From Bacillota bacterium (lineage in GTDB: Bacteria; Bacillota; Desulfotomaculia; Desulfotomaculales; JAJYZD01): a DNA stretch of 7,784 nt. Positions within the stretch are counted from its first letter, which is position 1; each line of letters starts with the position of its first letter. The stretch is from NCBI GenBank assembly GCA_021800315.1, contig JAJYZD010000181.1, positions 1-7,784 of the forward strand. The letters are read 5' to 3'. Positions 1-6,402 of this stretch are shown here, one piece after another. The notes beneath the pieces were generated by a model. That model saw only the letters and a list, made by a program, of their open reading frames with translations. It searched no databases and had not been told where the DNA came from. The position numbers and the translations under genes are program-made.

Positions 1-1094
1 TGCTGGCCCTGGCCCACAACGGCAACCTCACCAACGCCTCTTCTTTGCGCCGCTCTCTGTACGACACCGGTTCGGTTTTTCAGAGCACCACCGACAGCGA
101 GGTGATCGTCAACCTGGTGGCCCGCTATGCCGGGCAGGGTTGGCCGGGAGCCCTGGTGGCCTGTATGAGCGAGTTGGAGGGGGCCTATGCCCTGGTGGTG
201 ATGACGGCCTCCCAGTTGCTGGCGGTCCGGGACCCTTTCGGTTTCCGTCCGCTGGTCCTGGGCCGGAGGGGTTCGGCCTGGGTGGTTGCTTCCGAGTCCT
301 GCGCCCTGGATACGGTGGGTGCGACTTTCCTGCGGGATGTCGCCCCGGGGGAAATACTGGTCATCGACGAAAACGGCGTGTCTTCCCACCGTGGAGTGAG
401 CGGGGCGCGCTCCGCCCACTGCATCTTCGAATACATCTATTTCGCCCGCGGTGATTCCACCATGGACGGCTTCAACGTCAACCTGGTGCGGCGGGAGATG
501 GGGCGGCAACTGGCGCGGGAGTACCGGGTGGCGGCCGACCTGGTCCTGCCGGTGCCTGATTCCGGGCTAGCAGCGGCGCGGGGTTTCGCCGAACAGTCGG
601 GGCTGCCCTACGAGGAGGGCCTGATGAAGAACCGCTATATCGGCCGGACCTTTATCCAGCCGGACCAGGGTACGCGCGACCTGGGGGTGCGACTGAAGCT
701 GAACCCCATTCGCGAGGTGCTGGCCGGTCGGCGGGTCATTTTGGTGGACGATTCCCTGGTGCGCGGCACCACCAGCGGCAAGCTGGTGGCCATGCTGCGG
801 GAATGCGGGGCGAAGGAGGTGCACCTGTGCCTCTCCTCGCCGCCGGTCAAGCGCTCCTGCTTCTACGGCATAGACACCTCGAACGAGGACGAGTTGATCG
901 CCTCCAAGCGGGAAGTTACGGAGATCCGGCGCCTGATCGGGGCGGACGGTCTGCATTACCTGTCCCTGGACGGGCTTATGGGGGTTTTTGGTGGTAGGGC
1001 TAATTTTTGCCACGCTTGTTATACCGGCGAGTATCCGGTGGCGGTGACGCCCGGGGAGGACGCCGGCAAGTTCAGTTTGGAGTGCGGGTGCTGA
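1..1094 (+). CDS. purF: Amidophosphoribosyltransferase (PurF), 5'-truncated by the window edge
   Basis: This is the first committed enzyme of IMP synthesis. It transfers ammonia from glutamine to PRPP to make 5-phosphoribosylamine. The reading frame is open from base 3, and 363 residues are visible of roughly 470 usual for the family, so about 100 N-terminal residues including the catalytic Cys lie outside. The fragment opens with the glutaminase motif AHNGNLTN and then STTDSEV. The PRPP-binding loop is VILVDDSLVRGTTS (nt 735-776). The four Cys ligands of the Bacillus-type [4Fe-4S] cluster are all present: CIFEYIYFAR (nt 420), CFYGID (nt 858) and the CHAC pair (nt 1008 and 1017). A TTG at 45 is internal, not a start, because conserved sequence precedes it. 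The protein ends in an unusual Cys-rich ECGC. purM starts 3 bases after the stop, so the two are co-transcribed. Confidence 0.97.
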   Translation, partial: LALAHNGNLTNASSLRRSLYDTGSVFQSTTDSEVIVNLVARYAGQGWPGALVACMSELEGAYALVVMTASQLLAVRDPFGFRPLVLGRRGSAWVVASESCALDTVGATFLRDVAPGEILVIDENGVSSHRGVSGARSAHCIFEYIYFARGDSTMDGFNVNLVRREMGRQLAREYRVAADLVLPVPDSGLAAARGFAEQSGLPYEEGLMKNRYIGRTFIQPDQGTRDLGVRLKLNPIREVLAGRRVILVDDSLVRGTTSGKLVAMLRECGAKEVHLCLSSPPVKRSCFYGIDTSNEDELIASKREVTEIRRLIGADGLHYLSLDGLMGVFGGRANFCHACYTGEYPVAVTPGEDAGKFSLECGC

Positions 1095-1097
1095 CGG

Positions 1098-2138
1098 ATG
1101 GCTGAGGACAAAGGACTGACCTACCGTCTGGCCGGAGTGGACATCGATGCCGGAGACCGGGCGGTCGAACTGATGAAGGAAAAGGTGCGGGTTACCCACG
1201 GGCCGGAGGTGCTCGGGGGTCTGGGCGGTTTCGGCGGCCTGTTCGCCCTGGATACGGAAAAGTATCCGGATCCGGTGCTGGTGTCGGGCACGGACGGCGT
1301 GGGCACCAAGCTGTCAATCGCTTTTCTCCTGGACCGGCACGATACGGTGGGCATCGACGCGGTGGCCATGTGCGTCAACGACGTGCTGGTGCAAGGCGCC
1401 CGCCCGCTGTTTTTCCTGGACTACCTGGCCGTGGGCAGACTGGTGCCGGAGACGGTGGCGGCCATCGTGGGCGGGGTGGCCGAAGGTTGCCGCCAGGCGG
1501 GCTGTGCCTTGATCGGTGGCGAAACGGCCGAGATGCCGGGGTTTTACCGGGAGGGCGAGTACGATCTGGCCGGTTTCGCGGTGGGCGTGGTGAGCCGGCG
1601 GCGCGTGTTGGACGGCTCGCGCCTGGCGCCGGGGGACGTCCTGATCGGGCTTCCCTCCGCCGGTCTGCATTCCAACGGTTACTCCCTGGTCAGAAAGATC
1701 TGCTTCGAGCGGGCCGGGTGGGACGTTCGCACGTACCTGCCCGCCCTGGGCCGCCCCCTGGGGGAGGAACTGTTGACGCCGACCCGTATTTACGTACGGG
1801 CGGTATGGCCCCTCCTGGAACGGGGGTTGGTCAAGGGCATGGCCCACGTCACCGGCGGGGGGCTGACCGGCAATATTCCGCGGATGTTGCCACCGGGGTG
1901 CGGAGCGCACCTCGATCCCGGCGCCTGGCGGCAGCCCCCGGTGTTCGACCTGCTGCGGGAGGCCGGGGGAGTGGCCGAGGAGGAGATGCGGCGCACCTTC
2001 AACCTGGGGCTGGGCATGGTGTTGGGCGTGGGCCGACGGGAGGCCGGCGAGGCTCTGGAACTTCTTCGTCGCGGCGGGGAGGATGCCCGGATGGTGGGCC
2101 GGGTGGTGAAGGGAGCCGGCGTAAGCTACGCTTTTTGA
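1098..2138 (+). CDS. purM: Phosphoribosylformylglycinamidine cyclo-ligase (AIR synthetase, PurM)
   Basis: PurM closes the imidazole ring, converting FGAM plus ATP to AIR, step 5 of IMP synthesis. At 346 aa it has normal family length and looks complete. Motifs in order: GVDIDAGDRAVELMK near the N-terminus, SGTDGVGTK (63-71), DAVAMCVND (87-95), IGGETAEMPGFY (139-150), PSAGLHSNGYSL (186-197), HVTGGGLTGNIPR (250-262) and TFNLGLGMV (300-308). The N-terminal half carries the AIRS dimerisation and ATP-binding motifs; the C-terminal half is the AIRS_C domain. The ATG lies 3 bases after the purF stop. The only SD-like run (ttggag, nt 1077-1082) sits somewhat far upstream inside purF, so translational coupling to purF is likely (inference). 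It is followed by a 185-base spacer rather than directly by purN. Confidence 0.97.
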   Translation: MAEDKGLTYRLAGVDIDAGDRAVELMKEKVRVTHGPEVLGGLGGFGGLFALDTEKYPDPVLVSGTDGVGTKLSIAFLLDRHDTVGIDAVAMCVNDVLVQGARPLFFLDYLAVGRLVPETVAAIVGGVAEGCRQAGCALIGGETAEMPGFYREGEYDLAGFAVGVVSRRRVLDGSRLAPGDVLIGLPSAGLHSNGYSLVRKICFERAGWDVRTYLPALGRPLGEELLTPTRIYVRAVWPLLERGLVKGMAHVTGGGLTGNIPRMLPPGCGAHLDPGAWRQPPVFDLLREAGGVAEEEMRRTFNLGLGMVLGVGRREAGEALELLRRGGEDARMVGRVVKGAGVSYAF

Positions 2139-2153
2139 CCTTTATGGTGATTA

Positions 2154-2168
2154 CCCCGTAAAACGGGG
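2154..2168 (+). other. Short stem-loop after purM
   Basis: CCCCGT and ACGGGG form a perfect 6-bp stem around an AAA loop, 15 bases after the purM stop. Beyond a single A/G mismatch, ATT (2150-2152) and AAT (2170-2172) extend it to nine pairs in all. No U-tract follows, so it is not a classical intrinsic terminator. It could slow polymerase, protect the purFM 3' end, or be chance. Seen in sequence; role not known. Confidence 0.4.
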
Positions 2169-2177
2169 GAATGGAAA

Positions 2178-2336
2178 ATGGGGAATCGTTCAATTACCCA
2201 CACCCACCCGGCTGCCGACATCCGGTCGGGGGCTGGCACCGATGCCTGTAGTTGGCTGTCGGTTGAGAGTAACCTTCCGGCTGCGGCGGGGGTCCGGTTG
2301 GGTGGTATGACGGGGGTGGGGTTTTGGCGGAATTGA
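2178..2336 (+). CDS. Possible 52-aa leader ORF overlapping the purN start (doubtful)
   Basis: An ATG at 2178 opens a 52-codon frame running through the purM-purN spacer and ending in TGA at 2334-2336, 13 bases inside purN and out of frame with it. A G-rich stretch (CGGGGGA, 2164-2170) sits 7 bases before the ATG and could serve as a ribosome-binding site. The predicted peptide resembles nothing I recognise and has no clear membrane or repeat pattern. The overlap with the TTG start of purN would suit translational coupling. Random open frames of this size are common in GC-rich DNA, so this may be noise. It is listed because it is the only frame spanning this spacer on the coding strand with a plausible start. 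Confidence 0.15.
   Translation: MGNRSITHTHPAADIRSGAGTDACSWLSVESNLPAAAGVRLGGMTGVGFWRN
2288..2321 (+). other. G-rich tract with four G-runs before purN; includes the purN SD
   Basis: Four G-runs lie on the coding strand: GGGGG (2288-2292), GGG (2300-2302), GGGGG (2312-2316) and GGGG (2318-2321), separated by 7, 9 and 1 bases. The last two runs also form the Shine-Dalgarno region, ending two bases before the TTG start of purN at 2324. The spacing is slightly looser than a textbook G-quadruplex because of the 9-base loop. GGGTGG (2300-2305) could alternatively pair with CCACCC (2204-2209) at the other end of the spacer. Either structure would involve the ribosome-binding region; this is inference. 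Confidence 0.35.
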
Positions 2337-2920
2337 AGGTGGGTGTGCTCGCCTCGGGGCGGGGCTCCAACCTGGAGGCCCTGATCACACGGGCCCGGGG
2401 CTACCGGGTGGTGGCCGCGGTCTCCGACCGGGCCGGCTCGTTAGCACTGGAAAGAGCTAAGAACCACGGGTGTGCCGCCGTACATATCGATCCGGCGGCC
2501 TTTTCCGGGCGGGAGGCCTACGAGACGGCGGTAGCCGATGCCCTGGCGGGCTTCGGCGCGGAATTGGTCTGCCTGGCCGGCTACATGCGCCTGGTGGGCA
2601 AAGTCCTGTTGGAACGGTTTTCCGGCCGGGTGCTCAATATCCATCCGGCCCTGTTGCCGGCTTTTCCCGGTCTGCATGGCCAAAGGCAGGCCCTGGAGTA
2701 CGGGGTCAGGTTTTCCGGTTGCACCGTTCACTTTGTCGACGGGGATATGGATACCGGCCCCATCATCTTACAGGCGGTGGTGCCGGTGCTCGGTGACGAT
2801 ACCGAGGAGACCCTGTCCGACCGCATCCTGGCGCAGGAGCACCGCATCTACCCGGAGGCGGTGGCCCTTTACGCTCAGGCAAGGCTGACCCTGGAAGGGC
2901 GCCGGGTCAGGATCGGCTGA
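2324..2920 (+). CDS. purN: Phosphoribosylglycinamide formyltransferase (GAR transformylase, PurN)
   Basis: PurN formylates GAR to FGAR using 10-formyltetrahydrofolate, step 3 of IMP synthesis. At 198 aa it is the usual length. It starts with VGVLASGRGSNLEAL, the phosphate-binding segment of the formyl transferase N domain. Then come LAGYMRLVG (84-92), NIHPALLPAFPG (105-116), and VHFVDGDMDTGPII (135-148). Catalytic Asn105, His107 and Asp143 match E. coli Asn106, His108 and Asp144, and His136 is the conserved His of the VHFV motif. I chose TTG 2324 because the G-rich SD (2312-2321) lies just before it and no ATG or GTG is in frame upstream in the spacer; a TTG at 2333 is a second possibility. 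The gene is set apart by unusually long spacers on both sides. Confidence 0.95.
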   Translation: MAELKVGVLASGRGSNLEALITRARGYRVVAAVSDRAGSLALERAKNHGCAAVHIDPAAFSGREAYETAVADALAGFGAELVCLAGYMRLVGKVLLERFSGRVLNIHPALLPAFPGLHGQRQALEYGVRFSGCTVHFVDGDMDTGPIILQAVVPVLGDDTEETLSDRILAQEHRIYPEAVALYAQARLTLEGRRVRIG

Positions 2921-2957
2921 CGGCCGGATCTGTGCTTCTTCCGCCCGGCGGCGTGTT

Positions 2958-2975
2958 TTGGCACGGTGCTGCCAA
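2958..2975 (+). other. Stem-loop 37 bases after purN
   Basis: TTGGCA (2958-2963) and TGCCAA (2970-2975) form a perfect 6-bp stem around a 6-base loop. No T-run follows on either strand, so an intrinsic terminator is unlikely. It is the first of two exact inverted repeats in the purN-purH spacer, and may be part of a folded leader upstream of purH or a 3' end structure for purN. Seen in sequence; role unknown. Confidence 0.4.
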
Positions 2976-2998
2976 GAGGGAACCGGAACCCGGCTTCT

Positions 2999-3026
2999 TC
3001 GTCCGGGGCGGGGAGATGCCGGACGA
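2999..3026 (+). other. 8-bp perfect stem-loop in the purN-purH spacer
   Basis: TCGTCCGG (2999-3006) and CCGGACGA (3019-3026) are exact reverse complements around a 12-base purine-rich loop (GGCGGGGAGATG). A T-G wobble adds one more pair. A further CCGGACG copy at about 3051-3057 could compete for the first arm, allowing two alternative folds. I compared the spacer with the ZTP (pfl), THF, ykkC/PRPP and TPP riboswitch signatures I remember and found no match, so I do not assign it a riboswitch class. Confidence 0.45.
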
Positions 3027-3088
3027 GTCCATGTTCACGCGGCGGCGCGGCCGGACGGAAACGGTTGACGACGCCGGAGCATTCGCTC

Positions 3089-3117
3089 TTGCTTTTGGCG
3101 CGTCTTTAGTTTAACAT
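3089..3117 (+). promoter_or_regulatory. Candidate sigma-A-type promoter for purH
   Basis: TTGCTT (3089-3094) and TAACAT (3112-3117) are separated by 17 bases, the standard spacing, and match the -35 and -10 consensus at 3 and 4 of 6 positions. The initiation site would lie near 3124, giving a 5' leader of about 45 bases before the purH ATG. The area is AT-rich relative to its surroundings. The -10 box falls inside the palindrome at 3111-3122, which would let a bound repressor block initiation. The match is modest, so this is inference. Confidence 0.35.
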
Positions 3118-3127
3118 GTTAACGTGT
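3111..3127. promoter_or_regulatory. Overlapping palindromes, candidate operator upstream of purH
   Basis: TTAACATGTTAA (3111-3122) is a perfect 12-bp palindrome. It overlaps a second, ACATGTTAACGTGT (3114-3127), symmetrical about GTTAAC except for one mismatched pair. It is AT-rich in a GC-rich region and covers the best -10 candidate before purH, the position expected for a repressor site. It does not resemble the Bacillus PurR box (CCGAAC/GTTCGG core) as I know it, so the protein partner is unknown. The window's own TrpR-family regulator is one candidate. Confidence 0.45.
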
Positions 3128-3167
3128 CAAAGGATCGGGCTTTTGCATAGACGGAAGGGGGCTGAAC

Positions 3168-4706
3168 ATGACGGTCAAAAGGGCGTTGATCAGTGTTTCG
3201 GACAAGACCGGGGTGGTCGGGTTTGCCCGGGCGCTTTCCGGCCAGGGCGTGGAAATCATTTCTACGGGCGGCACTTACCAGGCTTTGGCCGCGGCCGGTG
3301 TCCCGGTGCGACAGGTGTCGGAGATCACCGGTTTTCCGGAGATTCTGGACGGGCGGGTCAAAACCCTGCACCCGATGGTCCACGGCGGGATCCTGGCCTT
3401 GCGCGAGCCTTCCCACCTGGAGCAACTGGACCGGTACGGCATCGGTACCATCGACCTGGTGGCGGTGAACCTTTATCCCTTCGTCCAAACGGTCCGGAAG
3501 GCTGGTTCGACGCACGGGGAGATCATCGAGAACATCGACATCGGCGGACCCTCCATGCTGCGTTCGGCTTCCAAGAACTACCGCTATGTCGTGGTGGTGG
3601 TGAACCCGGAGCGTTACGGGGAAGTGGTGGAGCGACTGGGGAGCGGCCGGCTGGACGAGGATTTCCGCCTGACCATGGCCCGGGAGGCCTTCGGACATAC
3701 GGCGGCCTACGATGCCGCCATCAGTTCCTACCTGGCCGCCCGGGAAGGCGAACTCTTTACGCCGGCTTTCACCTTAAGCGGCCAAAGGAGCCAGGTCCTG
3801 CGCTACGGGGAGAACCCCCACCAGGGGGCCGCCTTCTACCGCGACCCGATGGTCCAGGGTGCCTGCATCGGCACGGCCCGCCAACTGGCCGGCAAGGAAC
3901 TCTCCTACAACAACATCCTGGACGCCAACGTCGCTCTGGAACTGGTGCGGGAGTTCACCGGGCCGGCCGCGGTGATCATCAAACACAACAATCCCTGCGG
4001 CGCGGCCTGCCGTCCCACCGTGGAACAGGCCTTCCGCCTGGCCTACCAGGCCGACCCGGTTTCCGCCTTCGGTGGCATCGTGGCTTTCAACCGGCCGGTG
4101 GACGAGGATTGCGCCCGCTCCCTGGCGGAAATGTTCCTGGAAGCGGTGATCGCTCCCGGCTTCGAGCCGGCGGCGCTGGCCCTGTTGACGGAAAAAAGGA
4201 AGGACGTGCGCCTGCTGGAGACGGGTGACGTTTCGGAGCAGTCAGGCGACCGTCTGGATGTCCGCAAGGTGAACGGGGGCTTCCTGCTGCAGGAGTTCGA
4301 CCACGGTGTGCCCGCAAAGGCGGACTGGCGGGTGGTCACCAGGCGGTCGCCCGGGGAGGAGCAAACGGCGGATCTCTCCTTTGCCATGACCGTGGTTAAA
4401 CATGTCAAGTCCAACGCCATCGTGGTGGCCAAGGGGCAGCGGATCCTCGGGGTGGGTGCCGGCCAGATGAACCGGGTCGGTTCGGCCCGCATAGCCCTGG
4501 CCCAGGCCGGGGACGCCGCCCGGGGGTCGGTGCTGGCTTCCGACGCCTTCTTCCCCTTCGCCGACAGCCTGGAAGAGGCGGCCCGGGCCGGCATAGCGGC
4601 CATCATCCAGCCGGGTGGTTCCGTCCGCGACGCCGACTCGATCCGGTTGGCCGACGAGTACGGCGTGGCTATGGTGTTTACCGGCATGCGCCATTTCAAA
4701 CATTAG
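3168..4706 (+). CDS. purH: Bifunctional AICAR transformylase / IMP cyclohydrolase (PurH)
   Basis: PurH carries out the last two steps to IMP: formylation of AICAR with 10-formyl-THF, then ring closure. At 512 aa it is full length. The N-terminal IMP cyclohydrolase (MGS-like) domain begins KRALISVSDKTG (4-15) and has KTLHPMVHGG (65-74) and the GGPSMLRSASKN loop (127-137 region). The C-terminal transformylase domain has RYGENPHQGAA (212-222), LSYNNILDAN (245-254), catalytic KHNNPCG (272-278) and AFGGIVAFN (300-308), and ends in the typical GMRHFKH. A strong SD, GGAAGGGGG (3153-3161), lies 6 bases before the ATG. It probably has its own promoter in the preceding spacer and is co-transcribed with purD 18 bases downstream. 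Its substrate AICAR is also the by-product of histidine synthesis, whose first gene lies in the same cluster. Confidence 0.98.
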   Translation: MTVKRALISVSDKTGVVGFARALSGQGVEIISTGGTYQALAAAGVPVRQVSEITGFPEILDGRVKTLHPMVHGGILALREPSHLEQLDRYGIGTIDLVAVNLYPFVQTVRKAGSTHGEIIENIDIGGPSMLRSASKNYRYVVVVVNPERYGEVVERLGSGRLDEDFRLTMAREAFGHTAAYDAAISSYLAAREGELFTPAFTLSGQRSQVLRYGENPHQGAAFYRDPMVQGACIGTARQLAGKELSYNNILDANVALELVREFTGPAAVIIKHNNPCGAACRPTVEQAFRLAYQADPVSAFGGIVAFNRPVDEDCARSLAEMFLEAVIAPGFEPAALALLTEKRKDVRLLETGDVSEQSGDRLDVRKVNGGFLLQEFDHGVPAKADWRVVTRRSPGEEQTADLSFAMTVVKHVKSNAIVVAKGQRILGVGAGQMNRVGSARIALAQAGDAARGSVLASDAFFPFADSLEEAARAGIAAIIQPGGSVRDADSIRLADEYGVAMVFTGMRHFKH

Positions 4707-4724
4707 GGCGGGGGGGAACAGCGC

Positions 4725-5996
4725 ATGAGCCTTTCGGTTCTAATCGTGGGAGGAGGGGGCCGGGAGCACGCCCTGGCCTACAAGATCGCCGCAAGTCCCC
4801 GGGTCGGCCGGATCTACTGCGCCCCCGGCAACGCCGGCATCGAGGATCTGGCCGAATGCGTGGACATGGCGGCCACGGATACGGCCGGTATATTGGCTTT
4901 TGCCCGGGACCACGGCATCGACCTGACGGTAGTGGGACCGGAAGCGCCGCTTACGGCGGGGCTGGCCGACGAACTGCGGGCGGCGGGGCTGGCGGTTTTC
5001 GGTCCCGGGGCCCGGGCGGCGGCCCTGGAGGGAAGCAAGTCCTTCGCCAAGGAGATCATGCGGCGTTACGGTGTTCCGACGGCCGGGAGCCGGGTGTTCA
5101 CCTCGCCCCGGGAGGCCCGGGAATACCTGAACGCTGGCGAGGGACCCTGGGTGATCAAGGCGGACGGCCTGGCGGCCGGCAAGGGCGTGGTGGTCACATC
5201 CGACCGCAACGAAGCCTTGCGGGCGGTGGATGCCATGATGGTGGAACGAGTCTTCGGACCCGCGGGAGACCGGGTGCTGGTGGAGGAGTGCCTGTCCGGC
5301 GAGGAGGTCAGCGTCCTGGCCTTCACCGACGGTGAGACGGTGGTACCCATGGTGGCGGCCCAGGACTATAAGCGGGTCTTCGACCTGGACGCCGGCCCCA
5401 ATACCGGGGGAATGGGATCCTACGCCCCGGCGCCGGTTTTGACGGCGGAATCGGCCCGGCGGGTCAGGGAGGAGATCCTCCTGCCCACCGTCCGGGGGCT
5501 GGCGGCGGAAGGCATCGTGTACCGCGGGGTTCTTTACGCCGGCCTGATGATGACGGCCGAAGGACCGAAGGTACTGGAGTTCAACGTGCGCTTCGGTGAC
5601 CCGGAGGCCCAGCCGGTTTTGATGCTGCTGGAGTCGGATCTGGTGGAAATCATGCTGGCGGTGGAGGAAGGCCGTCTGTCCGGGGTGCCGGTTTTGTGGC
5701 GCGACGGGGCGGCGGTATGCGTGGTCCTGGCTTCCGGGGGCTATCCCGGTTCGTACGCGACCGGCATGCCCATCGAAGGACTTGCCGACGTGCCGCCGGG
5801 GGTGGTGGTTTTCCACGCCGGAACAGCCCCGGATCAGGGCCGGGTGGTCACCGCGGGGGGCCGGGTGCTGGGCGTGACGGCGGCCGGTCCGGACCTGCGG
5901 TCGGCCTGCGACCTGGCCTACCGGGGTGTGAAAAGCATTAATTTCCAGGGCATGCACTACCGGAGCGACATAGGGCGGCGGGCCCCGGCCCGCTGA
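4725..5996 (+). CDS. purD: Phosphoribosylamine-glycine ligase (GAR synthetase, PurD)
   Basis: PurD joins glycine to 5-phosphoribosylamine with ATP, step 2 of IMP synthesis. It is a 423-aa ATP-grasp enzyme of normal length. It opens with VLIVGGGGREHA (5-16), followed by GPEAPL (71-76), SKSFAKEIMRRYGVPTA (104-120), the ATP-grasp lysine region KADGLAAGKG (145-154), PNTGGMGSYAP (225-235) and the metal-binding EFNVRFGDPE (285-294). The SD is a G-run (4711-4716) eight bases before the ATG, 18 bases after purH. The last five codons and stop contain a GC hairpin: GCGGGCC (5978-5984) and GGCCCGC (5987-5993) around CC. Its product-forming partner reaction (PurF) is encoded at the other end of the cluster. 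Confidence 0.98.
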   Translation: MSLSVLIVGGGGREHALAYKIAASPRVGRIYCAPGNAGIEDLAECVDMAATDTAGILAFARDHGIDLTVVGPEAPLTAGLADELRAAGLAVFGPGARAAALEGSKSFAKEIMRRYGVPTAGSRVFTSPREAREYLNAGEGPWVIKADGLAAGKGVVVTSDRNEALRAVDAMMVERVFGPAGDRVLVEECLSGEEVSVLAFTDGETVVPMVAAQDYKRVFDLDAGPNTGGMGSYAPAPVLTAESARRVREEILLPTVRGLAAEGIVYRGVLYAGLMMTAEGPKVLEFNVRFGDPEAQPVLMLLESDLVEIMLAVEEGRLSGVPVLWRDGAAVCVVLASGGYPGSYATGMPIEGLADVPPGVVVFHAGTAPDQGRVVTAGGRVLGVTAAGPDLRSACDLAYRGVKSINFQGMHYRSDIGRRAPAR

Positions 5997-6002
5997 CCGG
6001 TC
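5995..6002. promoter_or_regulatory. Small palindrome GACCGGTC between purD and the regulator gene
   Basis: An exact 8-bp palindrome starts in the purD stop codon and lies 21 bases before the TTG start of the TrpR-like gene. The ACCGGT core recurs in the symmetrical element at 7409-7422 beyond hisG. Short GC palindromes are frequent in this composition, so a role as an operator is only a suggestion. Confidence 0.15.
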
Positions 6003-6023
6003 CGGAGGGCGGGTGAGTCGCTA

Positions 6024-6380
6024 TTGTATTCGGGTAAACTGAAGGACGACCACCTGGACCGCCTCTTTGCGGCCGTCCTGACTCTGCGGAACGTGGAAGA
6101 ATGCTACCAGTTCTTCGAGGATGTGTGCACCGTGGCCGAGCTGAAGGCCATGGCGCAACGGCTGGCGGTGGCCGGCATGCTTGGGGAGGACTGCACGTAC
6201 GGGGACATAACCCGGGGCACCGGGGCCAGCACGGCCACCATAAGCCGGGTGAAAAAGTGCCTGAACTACGGGGCCGACGGTTACCGGCTGGTCCTGTCCA
6301 GGTTAAAGACTTCGGAGGACCCGGCGGACCAGGGAAGGACAGGCCGGGATGGCTCCGGGGGCAGGAAAGACGGGAGGTGA
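6024..6380 (+). CDS. yerC: TrpR-related YerC/YecD-family regulator (HisR-type, putative histidine regulator)
   Basis: This is a 118-aa protein of the YerC/YecD branch of the TrpR superfamily, a cytoplasmic DNA-binding regulator. The match to B. subtilis YerC as I recall it is clear: LxxLF (11-15), ECYQFFEDVCTVAEL (26-40), MAQRL (43-47), then the helix-turn-helix TYGDITRGTGASTATISRVK (58-77) and CLNYG. After about residue 95 there is a polar Gly/Arg/Asp-rich tail unlikely to be folded. The start is TTG 6024: the frame is in phase with purD, the purD stop at 5994-5996 precedes it, and no ATG, GTG or other TTG lies between. The SD GGAGGG (6004-6009) is rather distant. Comparative work has linked this family to control of histidine genes in Gram-positives, which fits hisG 31 bases downstream. 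Its ligand and operator are not shown by the sequence. Confidence 0.9.
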   Translation: MYSGKLKDDHLDRLFAAVLTLRNVEECYQFFEDVCTVAELKAMAQRLAVAGMLGEDCTYGDITRGTGASTATISRVKKCLNYGADGYRLVLSRLKTSEDPADQGRTGRDGSGGRKDGR

Positions 6381-6402
6381 ACTCCGCGGACTTCCGCGGA
6401 GT
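6381..6402. promoter_or_regulatory. Perfect 10-bp inverted repeat between yerC and hisG
   Basis: ACTCCGCGGA (6381-6390) and TCCGCGGAGT (6393-6402) are exact reverse complements separated by CT. The first arm starts at the base after the yerC stop codon, and the second ends 9 bases before the TTG of hisG. In RNA it would fold as about 9 bp with an ACTT loop, next to the purine-rich AAGAGAG that serves as SD. In DNA it is a symmetrical site suitable for a dimeric repressor such as the adjacent TrpR-like protein. With no U-tract it does not look like an intrinsic terminator. Confidence 0.6.

Noticed and set aside
2932..3114. 60-codon GTG-start frame in the purN-purH spacer
   Set aside because: No SD precedes it, it crosses the two stem-loops, its composition is unremarkable, and it ends in the candidate promoter.
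2139..3167. Riboswitch (ZTP/pfl, THF, ykkC/PRPP or TPP) in the purine spacers
   Set aside because: The conserved cores I remember for these classes, such as CCGCCTGGGC for pfl, are not found in either spacer. A covariance search would decide.
3116..4228. 370-codon + strand frame overlapping purH
   Set aside because: The Gly/Arg/Pro-rich translation is typical of a shifted reading of a GC-rich gene. purH in the other frame matches its family from end to end.
4740..5957. 405-codon open frame antisense to purD, and similar long minus-strand frames opposite purF, purM and purH
   Set aside because: They lie wholly opposite strongly conserved genes, as expected in GC-rich DNA where the third codon position is G or C. 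Their translations resemble no family and lack ribosome-binding sites.
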